From positions 10,040,268 through 10,104,267 of the forward strand of contig NC_067206.1 of the NCBI RefSeq assembly GCF_026262505.1: a stretch of DNA of 64,000 nt. Direction: 5' to 3'. Within the stretch, counting starts at the first letter, position 1. Every line of letters begins with the position of its first letter. Both the position numbers and the translations under genes were made by a program. This document shows, in pieces, positions 56,371 through 64,000 of this stretch. The DNA is from Trichomonas vaginalis G3. Its lineage: Eukaryota; Parabasalia; Trichomonadida; Trichomonadidae. Under the pieces are notes generated by a model that saw only the letters and a program-made list of their open reading frames with translations, did not search any database and was not told the DNA's origin.

Positions 56371-56769
56371 TTACTCTTGAGCTTCTTCTCTCTGGATTGA
56401 CTCGTCTGTAGGGCTTAATGTGCCATCACGTTCGACCAGAAGGTTCTGCTCAGGTCTGTCAAGGAGCTGTCTGTAGGTCGTGAAGGTTTCAACGAGTCCT
56501 TGGTAAGGAGTTTGGAGATCAACATCGACCCATGGGTGTTTGCGTAAGAAAGCAGCAAGGCTTTCACGCTTGGAGTCAATGACATCTTTCTTATTGGTTA
56601 ATCCTTCTTCAAAGCTTAGGATTACTCCTGCAGTTGATTCAAGTCTTTGGATCTGGCGTCTGGAAACCTTGGTGAGTTGTCTTATCCTCTCGTTTCCAAA
56701 TACATGCAGGAGATATGCAGAAATTACTTCATTAAGTTCGATTAAACAAATTGGATGAAGATCAGTCAT
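56371..56769 (-). CDS. Gene B homologue with LIELNE motif
   Basis: 132 residues from MTDLHPICLIELNEVI. It aligns block by block with the protein at 7745-8110 (see there). An in-frame extension through the 15-bp array (repeats of FTKDS) is open, but the MTDLHP start matches the left-hand homologue and is preferred. Divergent from gene A at 57004. Confidence 0.65.
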   Translation of the reverse strand: MTDLHPICLIELNEVISAYLLHVFGNERIRQLTKVSRRQIQRLESTAGVILSFEEGLTNKKDVIDSKRESLAAFLRKHPWVDVDLQTPYQGLVETFTTYRQLLDRPEQNLLVERDGTLSPTDESIQREEAQE

Positions 56770-56987
56770 GGCTTTTGTAAAGCAATCTTTTGTCAAGACG
56801 TCTTTTGTAAAGCAAAAGTATTCAATTTTGTGAGAAAATGCTTTTGTAAAGCAGTCTTTTGTAAAGCTGTCTTTTGTCAAGACGTCTTTTGTAAAGCTGT
56901 CTTTTGTAAAGCAGTCTTTTGTAAAGCTGTCTTTTGTAAAGCTGTCTTTTGTAAAGCTGTCTTTTGTAAAGCAGTCTTTTGTAAAGA
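56770..56987. repeat. 15-bp minisatellite between genes B and A
   Basis: About 13 copies of CTTTTGTAAAGCTGT with GCAGT and CAAGACGT variants and one interruption near 56815-56840. The unit is unrelated to the 21-bp units in the left Maverick, yet the array sits in the same place between the same two genes. Confidence 0.9.
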
Positions 56988-57003
56988 CATAACCGACGAC
57001 CGA

Positions 57004-57510
57004 ATGTCCCAAGATGGTACAACACCAGCTCCAGCATCACCAACACTAGATATGATGGCAATGATGATGCAGATGATGCAACAGCAAACCCAGCTTATAC
57101 AGCAAATGCAGGAAAAGAAAACTTTCAATAAACCTGCAAAGAACTCACAAGATCTTGAAGCTGGACTCAATGCTCTCAGGAACGACTACAAGAGAGAGCA
57201 GATGACGTTTAGGAAGAAGGGTGATGAAGATTATGAGAATGATCCGATCGAGGAAGACGAGATCAAGTCCACTGCATCCACAAAGACCCTCCAGGATGAA
57301 AGAGATGATGAGGGATTCCTTACCAAGTCTCAAAGACTCTTTGTCCTTGAGTTCTTCACGATCTCTGCCTTGAGATCTATGAGGAATTGGAAGGGTCGCG
57401 TTCCAAGTGGCTCAAACAAGCGCGAACTACTCATGACCGCAGTACCGCTCACTAAGACAAAAGTCCAGCTCATGGACTTTATCCTTTCCGCTTGTCCCGA
57501 CGAGATCTAA
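57004..57510 (+). CDS. Gene A homologue
   Basis: 168 residues from MSQDGTTPAPASPTLDM. A Met/Gln-rich helix follows (MMAMMMQMMQQQTQLIQQMQ), then LEAGLNALRNDYKRE (matching the left gene A), an acidic linker, and a globular C-terminal domain (FLTKSQRLFVLEFFTISALR through VQLMDFILSACPDEI) not present in the shorter left-hand version. The array upstream is open in the same frame (FCKAV repeats), but the preferred start lies after it. Confidence 0.65.
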   Translation: MSQDGTTPAPASPTLDMMAMMMQMMQQQTQLIQQMQEKKTFNKPAKNSQDLEAGLNALRNDYKREQMTFRKKGDEDYENDPIEEDEIKSTASTKTLQDERDDEGFLTKSQRLFVLEFFTISALRSMRNWKGRVPSGSNKRELLMTAVPLTKTKVQLMDFILSACPDEI

Positions 57511-57567
57511 GATCTGATCAGAGTAAAAACTTACATTTATGAGCTAAGCTCAGTAATAATTAGTTGT

Positions 57568-57774
57568 TTATTCTTTCTTCTCATACTTCTGTGCAAGGTT
57601 TCCACGGAAGAACTCAAGCAACATTTGGATCTTTCCAAGCTTTCGACCTTCTTTTTCGAGGTCATCCTGGTAAGTTCGGAATGCGTCAACGTGTGAGCTC
57701 GCATAGAATGCAGCAACAACAACCTCTTCTGCACCTTCTTTGCTGTCAAGTGGCATGAACTCGAATCCTTCCAT
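57568..57774 (-). CDS. Small hypothetical protein
   Basis: 68 residues from MEGFEFMPLDSKEGAEE, ending LAQKYEKKE. An Inr-like TCACTT lies about 17 bases upstream on the minus strand, supporting this start over the longer frame. No family. Confidence 0.45.
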   Translation of the reverse strand: MEGFEFMPLDSKEGAEEVVVAAFYASSHVDAFRTYQDDLEKEGRKLGKIQMLLEFFRGNLAQKYEKKE

Positions 57775-57797
57775 TCGACCAAATAAAAGTGACAAAA

Positions 57798-57965
57798 ATG
57801 TCAATGAGACCCACTCGTTGCATAGATGCTAAACCTGGTCCGAAGATGCAAAAGTTCTTCAGAACACTCATGTCTGACCAGAGGGAGTACGGTCATGAAG
57901 AGGTCATACAGATCTTCGATCAGTGTGTACCAAAGCCTGAGAATCCAGACGAACTCTTCATGTAA
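57798..57965 (+). CDS. Small hypothetical protein
   Basis: 55 residues: MSMRPTRCIDAKPGPKMQKF, then a helical part and a PENPDELFM end. Divergent from the gene at 57774 with 23 bases between. Vaguely like the protein at 53774 (LQRFF / MQKFF). Confidence 0.4.
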   Translation: MSMRPTRCIDAKPGPKMQKFFRTLMSDQREYGHEEVIQIFDQCVPKPENPDELFM

Positions 57966-58001
57966 ATTTACTTGCTTCAATGGAGAGATGAGAGACCAGG
58001 T

Positions 58002-58100
58002 ATGAAACTCAGACCAATAACAATCTTTCCAGGTTTCTGCAATTACCTAGAACAAGCATGCCAGATCAAATGGTCTGACACCATCTTCCTCCAAAAATAA
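58002..58100 (+). CDS. Very short open frame, doubtful
   Basis: 32 residues (MKLRPITIFPGFCNYLEQAC...). It fills a small gap in a dense gene order and ends AAAAATAA, a typical 3' end, but length alone makes it doubtful. Confidence 0.25.
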   Translation: MKLRPITIFPGFCNYLEQACQIKWSDTIFLQK

Positions 58101-58110
58101 ACTTTATCGT

Positions 58111-58554
58111 TTATAACACTTCAGGATCTACATCTATTTCTTCTGCTTCATCCTCAATGTCGATCTCTTCGACAGGTTTGATAGCAGCTTTGAGTAAGTT
58201 CTTACCCATTGTCTTAAGTTCAACTGGGTTATATTCTTTGTCTTTACTCTTTGTTGATTTCGTGAGATCTACATATAAACAATAACTTTTAGTCTTGTCA
58301 AGGTTTATTCTCGCTGAGAAATGGTCAGGAATGTTTATAGCTATCTTTTCAAACTTGAGTAAATTAGCTAAACCTTCATTTGTGTATTTCTGCTTATCGA
58401 CAAAGATCATGATCGGACTTGCACTATAACCATACTTTCCTTGACATAATGTTTGTGGTAAGCATATAAGTAGTCTCTTTGCTGTTTTATTTTGCTTCTT
58501 CACTTCATCTACAAACTGTTGGATCTTAAAGAACTTTATATGATGTTCAGACAT
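58111..58554 (-). CDS. Putative ssDNA-binding-like protein with acidic tail
   Basis: 147 residues: a basic, strand-rich body (KRLLICLPQTLCQGKYGY; YCLYVDLTKSTKSK) and a tail EEIDIEDEAEEIDVDPEVL. The tail matches that of the protein at 633-1052 in the other Maverick, and both genes have the TTTTTATC(C/G)G promoter motif. See that entry for the SSB analogy. Confidence 0.5.
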   Translation of the reverse strand: MSEHHIKFFKIQQFVDEVKKQNKTAKRLLICLPQTLCQGKYGYSASPIMIFVDKQKYTNEGLANLLKFEKIAINIPDHFSARINLDKTKSYCLYVDLTKSTKSKDKEYNPVELKTMGKNLLKAAIKPVEEIDIEDEAEEIDVDPEVL

Positions 58555-58555
58555 C

Positions 58556-58575
58556 TTTATATACCCGATAAAAAG
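58556..58575 (-). promoter_or_regulatory. Replication-class promoter motif
   Basis: On the minus strand CTTTTTATCGGGTATATAAAG runs up to the ATG at 58554; it is kin to the motifs before 633 and 62797. Confidence 0.4.
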
Positions 58576-58618
58576 TTCAGATAAAAAAATAATTAGCTAT
58601 ATTTTTATTAGTGCATAA

Positions 58619-58792
58619 ATGAGTCTTTCTTTGAGATTTTCTGATGAAGATCTAACTTTGGTAAGATCTTTAAAAGATGATGAAAACATTCTTTCTGTCA
58701 TTGATGAAGAAAAGAAATACTTCAGTAATGATGTAAAAATAGAGCTACTCATTCATACTGAGAAACAGTTTGTGATCGTGATCTTGAGTTAA
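58619..58792 (+). CDS. Small hypothetical protein
   Basis: 57 residues starting MSLSLRFSDEDLTLVRSL, acidic, ending in strands (VKIELLIHTEKQFVIVILS). Its stop codon overlaps the stop of the convergent fibre gene through the shared bases TTAA at 58789-58792. No family. Confidence 0.45.
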   Translation: MSLSLRFSDEDLTLVRSLKDDENILSVIDEEKKYFSNDVKIELLIHTEKQFVIVILS

Positions 58793-61700
58793 GCAGCTCT
58801 GAACCAAGCGAATACAGTCATAAATGGTGGTAAGAAGTCTTGACCTTTTCCTGTTGCATCTGTGATTCCAGCTACTGTGTGAGTATGGTTTCCTGCAGAT
58901 CCGCAGAAAATACCTGTACTAACATCTCTAGGGTCATCTGTGATATCATATCTATTCATACCTTGTCTATCAGAACCTGCTGCAAGATTTGTATAACCTC
59001 TTTTTGTCATTGAATGTGAATGCTCTCCATTAGTAGATGTTGTTGCACTGAACCTATGGGAGTGTGGTGGAAGGTTTTCAACTCTGATAGTCTTTGAACC
59101 ACCAAAGTCCATTGATGAGTTAGAACAGTAAAGAAACTGATCAACAATCGGTTGCCAAACACCTCCATAAAGGGTTTGCGGGCTTGTTGAGCTCATTGAT
59201 GTAAATATAGAACCAATTGGATACATCATGTCAAACATGTTAGAAGGTCTATAAGTATAATCTACTGTGGTGACATCGTTCAAATAAAACTCAAACGTAT
59301 CTCCAGGATGAATAGTTAAGTTTGTTCCATCTTTTTTGTGGAACACAAGTTCAATAGATTTACCATGACTCAATGTATAGTAACTTGGACCTTTTTCTGA
59401 TGGACCAATGTTATAATTTATAAATATTGCAACTTTACCCATATCATTATTACCAAAGCTAACTGTAATGCTTTCAGGTATTCCATTGTTTACAGATGCA
59501 TTAGAGATCTTTGAGATCTGTTCATTAACATAAGTTTTGTCTGCTTTGTTGTCTAAAGAAGTTTGAAGTGAATTTATGTCGGAGATATTGTGTTTATGAG
59601 ATTTCAAAACTTTGTTCGTTGCGTCAAGTTCATCTTTGTCAGCTTTACTTTTAATAGCATCTTCAACGGTTATTTTTGCCTTAACTCTCAACCTAAATCT
59701 TGGCTCAACTAATACACCGTTAACAAAGAAGTATGAAGCATAAATTTCAGCGTTATAACCAAATGATTGTGGTGCTATACCTGTGTCATACTGTACAGTA
59801 CAGTGTATGTCATAACCTTTAGCACGAATGAATTTATATCTTCTTTCATTAACATTTTTCGTATTCACTTTTTCACCCTGTGTTAAATATCCGTGGTAGT
59901 CCGTTATAATCTGTTCATCTGAACTTATATAATGAACATGGTTCTTGTCAGCTTTCTTATCTAACATTGCTGGTAGTTCATATACTTCGAAGTTTCTGGC
60001 ATGACCTTCAATGTTCGTACATTTACTATCTAAACTGTTAAGAGTATCTTTTACGCTAGTGCTTGGATCTTCTTGTGGAGCACTTGAACCTAAAGTATAG
60101 TTCAAGATAATGTCATCAGCTCTTATTTTCTTGATTTGAACTGGTTGGTCATTATCAGCTCCTATTTTATTGATTATAACAGGTTTGTCTTCTCTTGAAC
60201 GAATTGATTTAACTGTCAAAGGTTCAGTGAACTCATTATTTTTCAAAGGAAACAATGTTGTATTGATGTTTTCACCATTAATATATACTTCTTTTGTATC
60301 AATACCAGATGGGAATGAAACTCTTTCATTAACTTTAACTGTTGTACCATCACCTGGGTACATATCTTTCTCTGGACCTTTGATTGTCTTAAGTATGACA
60401 GACTGTGATAAAGTATATTCTTTAGATGCAACTTTACGTATCTCTTCGTCAACATAACTTTTGTCAGCTTTGTCTGCAATCTTAAGTGCAGTTCTTCCTC
60501 CATTATTTTTGTTCTCCTCAACTTTCTTCGCTAATTCAGCAAGAATGAGATAAAGATAATCAGTAAGGTCATCAGTACCAGACATATTAATATTATTGTT
60601 CTTTCTTGATGTATTAGCAACTTTCACTAAGGTCACAAAATCAGGGTACAAAGTACTTAACGTAGAAATGATTGTTTTTGGTCCAGGATCTTTCTCTTCT
60701 TCATCATTAGCATCACGTGGCATTGGAATTGGTTCCAAAGGTCCAGTCACATCAAAACTCTCAAGTTCCATATAACCTTCATTTCTGAATCTTTCTATAT
60801 GAGTTATCTTCTGGAAACTTGTTTTAGTCTTTTCAACTAAATTTTTTATTCCATCCACAAAACCTCCTTTATGATTTGGACCAAGATTACCCAGAGTGTC
60901 AAGAACAGTATCTATACCTTCTTGACTTTCAACAAAAGCCCAAAGAGCATTTATTTGACTCTGGAGTGATATCCATGAGGCTGCAGTAGCACCGGCGTTT
61001 GCTATGGCAAAGATGAATGATAAAGGGTTGAACTTAAGACCAGATTCTTTATCTTTGACAATTTCAACGAAGTCATTGATATTTTTCTTCAAGTATTCCT
61101 TAGTCAGAAGAACTCCATCGCCAGCTATACCAGTTGCTTTTGTCTTTCCTTTAACATCAAATGTGATTGGTTTCTTCAATAAAATAACTTCTGGTGTTGT
61201 ACTGATGCTATCATTAGTGGAGAAAAATTCTCCGACATGACTTGCTAAGTATTCTTTCGTCAATAATGTTCCATCACCAACAATACCAGTTGCTTTTGGA
61301 CCATCTTCTGTGAATGTCAATGGTTTCTTTAACATAACTTTATCTAAGTATATTGCAATACCACTATTTTGTACTTGTTCATGACCTAATATATAAGCAA
61401 ATGCTGCGTTTAAAGCATTATACAATGTATCTTCTTTAAATGTTAATTGACTGTTTTCAATCATTGGTATATTGAACAGTGTAGACCTTGGGTCAAAATG
61501 AACTCCATGGTCAATCGATAATAACCGTTTAACATGATATATTATAGTCTCTAATGCTTCATTAATATTTACCTCACGAGTTTCTTGCAAACCATTACTC
61601 GCCATACATGAAAACATATAATCTCTATCAGTTGTGAAGAATGGAGCATCTAAGTAATTATTCTCTACTTTTGTCACACGATTCTGTAACGCTTGAAGGT

Positions 61701-61893
61701 ATTGATTTAAGTCTGTTTCAACAATTGTACCATCTGGTTGCTCGATAGGTAATATACCAGGACCGATGGTAATGTCTTCATCAGCACCTTCTTTATGTAT
61801 GACTAAAGCATTATCAGTAATTCTGAGAGTATATTCTTTATATTGAAGTACGCTAGACTTATAACATTCATATGCATATGGAACAACACTCAT
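58789..61893 (-). CDS. Large tail-fibre-like protein with collar-type tip
   Basis: 1034 residues, continuous. A structured N-terminal part (residues 1-350, with repeats such as LTFTEDGPKATGIVGDGTLL / ITFDVKGKTKATGIAGDGVLL) is followed by shaft repeats with KADKSYVDEEI and LDNKADKTYVNEQI, and a C-terminal tip like that at 13597: YPIGSIFTSMSSTSPQ, FLYCSNSS, GGSKTIRVENLPPHSH and AGNHTHTVAG, ending PPFMTVFAWFR. His-x-His pairs resemble phage short-fibre metal sites. A receptor-binding virion spike is likely. The start is 19 bases from the divergent penton-like gene. Confidence 0.75.
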   Translation of the reverse strand: MSVVPYAYECYKSSVLQYKEYTLRITDNALVIHKEGADEDITIGPGILPIEQPDGTIVETDLNQYLQALQNRVTKVENNYLDAPFFTTDRDYMFSCMASNGLQETREVNINEALETIIYHVKRLLSIDHGVHFDPRSTLFNIPMIENSQLTFKEDTLYNALNAAFAYILGHEQVQNSGIAIYLDKVMLKKPLTFTEDGPKATGIVGDGTLLTKEYLASHVGEFFSTNDSISTTPEVILLKKPITFDVKGKTKATGIAGDGVLLTKEYLKKNINDFVEIVKDKESGLKFNPLSFIFAIANAGATAASWISLQSQINALWAFVESQEGIDTVLDTLGNLGPNHKGGFVDGIKNLVEKTKTSFQKITHIERFRNEGYMELESFDVTGPLEPIPMPRDANDEEEKDPGPKTIISTLSTLYPDFVTLVKVANTSRKNNNINMSGTDDLTDYLYLILAELAKKVEENKNNGGRTALKIADKADKSYVDEEIRKVASKEYTLSQSVILKTIKGPEKDMYPGDGTTVKVNERVSFPSGIDTKEVYINGENINTTLFPLKNNEFTEPLTVKSIRSREDKPVIINKIGADNDQPVQIKKIRADDIILNYTLGSSAPQEDPSTSVKDTLNSLDSKCTNIEGHARNFEVYELPAMLDKKADKNHVHYISSDEQIITDYHGYLTQGEKVNTKNVNERRYKFIRAKGYDIHCTVQYDTGIAPQSFGYNAEIYASYFFVNGVLVEPRFRLRVKAKITVEDAIKSKADKDELDATNKVLKSHKHNISDINSLQTSLDNKADKTYVNEQISKISNASVNNGIPESITVSFGNNDMGKVAIFINYNIGPSEKGPSYYTLSHGKSIELVFHKKDGTNLTIHPGDTFEFYLNDVTTVDYTYRPSNMFDMMYPIGSIFTSMSSTSPQTLYGGVWQPIVDQFLYCSNSSMDFGGSKTIRVENLPPHSHRFSATTSTNGEHSHSMTKRGYTNLAAGSDRQGMNRYDITDDPRDVSTGIFCGSAGNHTHTVAGITDATGKGQDFLPPFMTVFAWFRAA

Positions 61894-61912
61894 TCTTTTA
61901 CTACATATAAAA

Positions 61913-62754
61913 ATGATGTATTATCTACAATCGACTGATCCTAATAACTACGGGACAATACAGTTTCAAGCAGATCCTAACATGGGGCATCCAAGTAAGA
62001 TAAAGATGAGAGTAAAAAGTGTCAGTACTATGGCGAACTTTATTGTTTGTGACGAAACAGATTATTTTGTCTTACAGTTAGACGAAGATGGAGAAGAAAA
62101 GGTGTGTACATTTAAGTCAGCTCTTTCATTTGATATGGATACTATTGTATCAAAACTACAAGAGATTGTAACAAAACAGTTTGATTATTATAACAAGAAA
62201 AAAGGTCAACATAATGTAACAGTTTCACTGAGTGCTACGAATCAACTTATATTTACGTCACAGGACAAAGGACATAAAGTCTATTTAAAAGATGCTTCAC
62301 ATAGAGCAAATCTTATTTTAGGTGCATATGGAATAGAACTACCTATTGTACATAATTATTATCTACAAATGCCAAAACCACCTATGCTCAACTTCGGGTA
62401 TCAGTTATACCTTCGTTCATCAATGTCTGTCATCTCTGGGTTCAATAATATTGACCAAGTTGATGATCGAGAAAGATCATGTACAGATCTACATGTTATA
62501 ACATCAATGAGTTCTGGATATCTGGTAAACCACTTATATGTAAGGAATCCTCACCATGGATAGATGCATTTCCATGGGAACTAACTAATGTTACGTTTAC
62601 CTTAGTTGACTTCCAAGATCAGCCTGTTCGATTATTGTCACCAATGTTTATGGTGATAGAGATTAAACCAGATAAGCCAGAAGTTAGAGAAACCAATGAT
62701 GTCAGTGATGATGATACAGAATCTTCGTACGATTATGATTACGATGACGATTAA
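61913..62754 (+). pseudogene. Penton-like minor capsid gene, broken
   Basis: It begins MMYYLQSTDPNNYGTIQF; the middle has NVTVSLSATNQLIFTSQ and ANLILGAYGIELPI, and the end has TFTLVDFQDQPVRLLSPMF with an acidic tail, all patterns of Polinton minor capsid (penton) jelly-roll proteins. It is not continuous (about one break). Divergent from the fibre gene as in the left Maverick. Confidence 0.5.
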
Positions 62755-62769
62755 AAAAAATAACGTATA

Positions 62770-62790
62770 TTTTTTTATCGGTTATAAAAG
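62770..62790 (+). promoter_or_regulatory. Replication-class promoter motif
   Basis: TTTTTTTATCGGTTATAAAAG, seven bases before the PolB ATG; kin to 611-632 and 58556-58575. Confidence 0.4.
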
Positions 62791-62796
62791 ACCAAC

Positions 62797-64000
62797 ATGC
62801 TCAATGCTATAAAAGGATTAGTTAATAACCTTTCACCAGAAGATAAGAAAGGTATGCTTGATATGTTTGGGATCAAAATGCCTAAGAAAGCTAAAGACAT
62901 TACCAATAAATTAGCTCTGGCAATTAAGAATCAAGGAGGTACAGGAAGTGTAGCAGATATTTTCAAGAATGCTAAGAGCTTCTATGATGACTACAATGGT
63001 ATCATGAATGTTCCAGCTTCAAATTCCCCAGTTGCTTTAGATCACGATCAGAGATCTCATAATAGAGCGTTAATGGAGATGCAACCAATATACTCAGACC
63101 CTCCACCAAAGATTGATGAGAGCGAATTAGCATACAAAGAAATACAGAATGCCTTTTACGTTGTTAAGAACATTAATGGTCAAAAACTTCCTGATGAGAA
63201 ATGGTTAGACCCAATAACTAAAGCAGGAGAAAGATTCATTATGTTTAACATTGACCAATACAGTCCAAGAGGAAAAGATTACTTCAACAAGATGTTTCCA
63301 AGAGTTATGGCAAAGTTCATTGGACAGATAGACCTTTTCAAACAGAAGTGGACATTCTATTACGACTTTGATGAGAAGAGAAACATTTTGCGTCATTTGA
63401 ACATCAATACAATGGGATCATTAGTTCATCAGTTACTTAATGAAGCTCCAATAGCAGAAGTACAAGAATTAGCATCTAAAGTCCTTGAATCAAACTATGA
63501 CTTCTTCCTTTGTAGTATTCCTTCGTTAAGGAAGATCGAGATCTTTGACTATACAGCTTATTCAGATGTTGATGCTTCTGCTTTGAGAAAAGGAACGTAC
63601 ACACCATATAAACTCACAGCTGAAGAACAAGTTATGTTAGATACGATGAGAGCAGCAGGTCAAGAAAAGATCGCACTCAAGATCATCAAACAAAACCATT
63701 CAAAGAAGAGAAACAGGTCACGTAATGGTCAGCTTTGGACATGGACATGCAAATTACCTATTAACTTAGAGAGGTATCAGATCTTCAACGAACTTAATGC
63801 AGAGACAGCAAAGAAGATGATGAAAGATTCATGTTTCATCTACGCTTGTATTCAAGCTGGTGTTGACGAAGCAACAATTAATCATATGAGGGAAATCATT
63901 CGTGTCAAAGATTTTCCAATGTCAAAGATTAAGGTTATTGCCAAAGAAACAGGAATAAGGTTCCATGTCATCAAATACAACGAGAAGTATTCAAATCATT
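62797..64000 (+). CDS. Type B DNA polymerase, N-terminal part (partial)
   Basis: Open for 401 codons to the window edge. It begins MLNAIKGLVNNLSPEDKKGM, has a long N-terminal region (residues 1-290), then SKKRNRSRNGQLWTW and a helical block (LNAETAKKMMKDSCFIYACI, GIRFHVIKY) typical of the unusual N-termini of trichomonad Maverick polymerases. The catalytic motifs lie outside the window, so the call leans on position, on the replication-class promoter and on general resemblance. Confidence 0.55.
   Translation, partial: MLNAIKGLVNNLSPEDKKGMLDMFGIKMPKKAKDITNKLALAIKNQGGTGSVADIFKNAKSFYDDYNGIMNVPASNSPVALDHDQRSHNRALMEMQPIYSDPPPKIDESELAYKEIQNAFYVVKNINGQKLPDEKWLDPITKAGERFIMFNIDQYSPRGKDYFNKMFPRVMAKFIGQIDLFKQKWTFYYDFDEKRNILRHLNINTMGSLVHQLLNEAPIAEVQELASKVLESNYDFFLCSIPSLRKIEIFDYTAYSDVDASALRKGTYTPYKLTAEEQVMLDTMRAAGQEKIALKIIKQNHSKKRNRSRNGQLWTWTCKLPINLERYQIFNELNAETAKKMMKDSCFIYACIQAGVDEATINHMREIIRVKDFPMSKIKVIAKETGIRFHVIKYNEKYSNH

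Larger units (their letters stand above)
44345..64000. mobile_element. Maverick/Polinton element, left-hand part (right Maverick)
   Basis: A second virus-like DNA transposon running off the window. The end lies at about 44344-44350 (AGTACAG or AGTATAC; the exact base cannot be fixed without the other terminus). Gene set: packaging ATPase, integrase, D12 methylase, fibre-like and penton-like genes, ssDNA-binding-like gene, the A/B pair and the start of PolB. The terminal sequence differs from the left Maverick's and shared proteins are far diverged, so it is a different family. Most genes look whole; about three or four are broken. It looks younger. Confidence 0.9.

Overview
This window looks like nuclear DNA of a trichomonad, most likely Trichomonas vaginalis or a close relative. 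The reasons are: AT-rich, intronless genes; very short 5' leaders with Inr-like TCAYTW sites; BspA-like leucine-rich repeat and ankyrin repeat families; and large Maverick (Polinton) elements. No homology search was run, so all family assignments rest on motifs read by eye.

Layout: (1) 1-17447 is the right part of one Maverick; its other end lies outside the window. It holds the end of a helicase gene, a packaging ATPase, a KilA-N/T5orf172 gene group separated by palindromic repeats, two penton-like minor capsid genes, PolB, integrase, a tail-fibre-like gene, small virion-type genes and a Dam-type adenine methylase. PolB, integrase, methylase and several others are broken, so it reads as a fossil. 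(2) 17448 to about 44344 is a host island of about 27 kb: a SAPS-like protein, a Qb-SNARE, a polytopic GT-C-like enzyme, a tail-anchored protein, three ankyrin proteins, RPA3-like, RPL8 (uL2), an armadillo-like protein, a BAR protein, two BspA-type pseudogenes, hairpin repeats and 120-bp tandem repeats. (3) About 44345-64000 is the left part of a second, different Maverick running off the window: packaging ATPase, Pro-Thr-rich virion-type gene, integrase, methylase, several small genes, a large tail-fibre-like gene, a penton-like gene and the start of PolB. It looks younger and mostly whole, with a few broken genes. No major capsid or protease gene was recognised in either visible part.

The two Mavericks share a gene toolkit but are far diverged and have different terminal sequences. 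Comparing them exposes several undescribed-looking features: a divergent gene pair (called A and B here) that always flanks a minisatellite, in three instances; ssDNA-binding-like proteins with an acidic tail ending in a hydrophobic residue; separate promoter motifs for replication, virion and KilA-type genes; and in the left element a near absence of GATC, with seven of the eight sites seen lying at the centre of one palindromic repeat family. That element also carries a Dam-type methylase and a GIY-YIG (T5orf172) protein, so a modification- or restriction-linked role for the palindromes is an attractive hypothesis.
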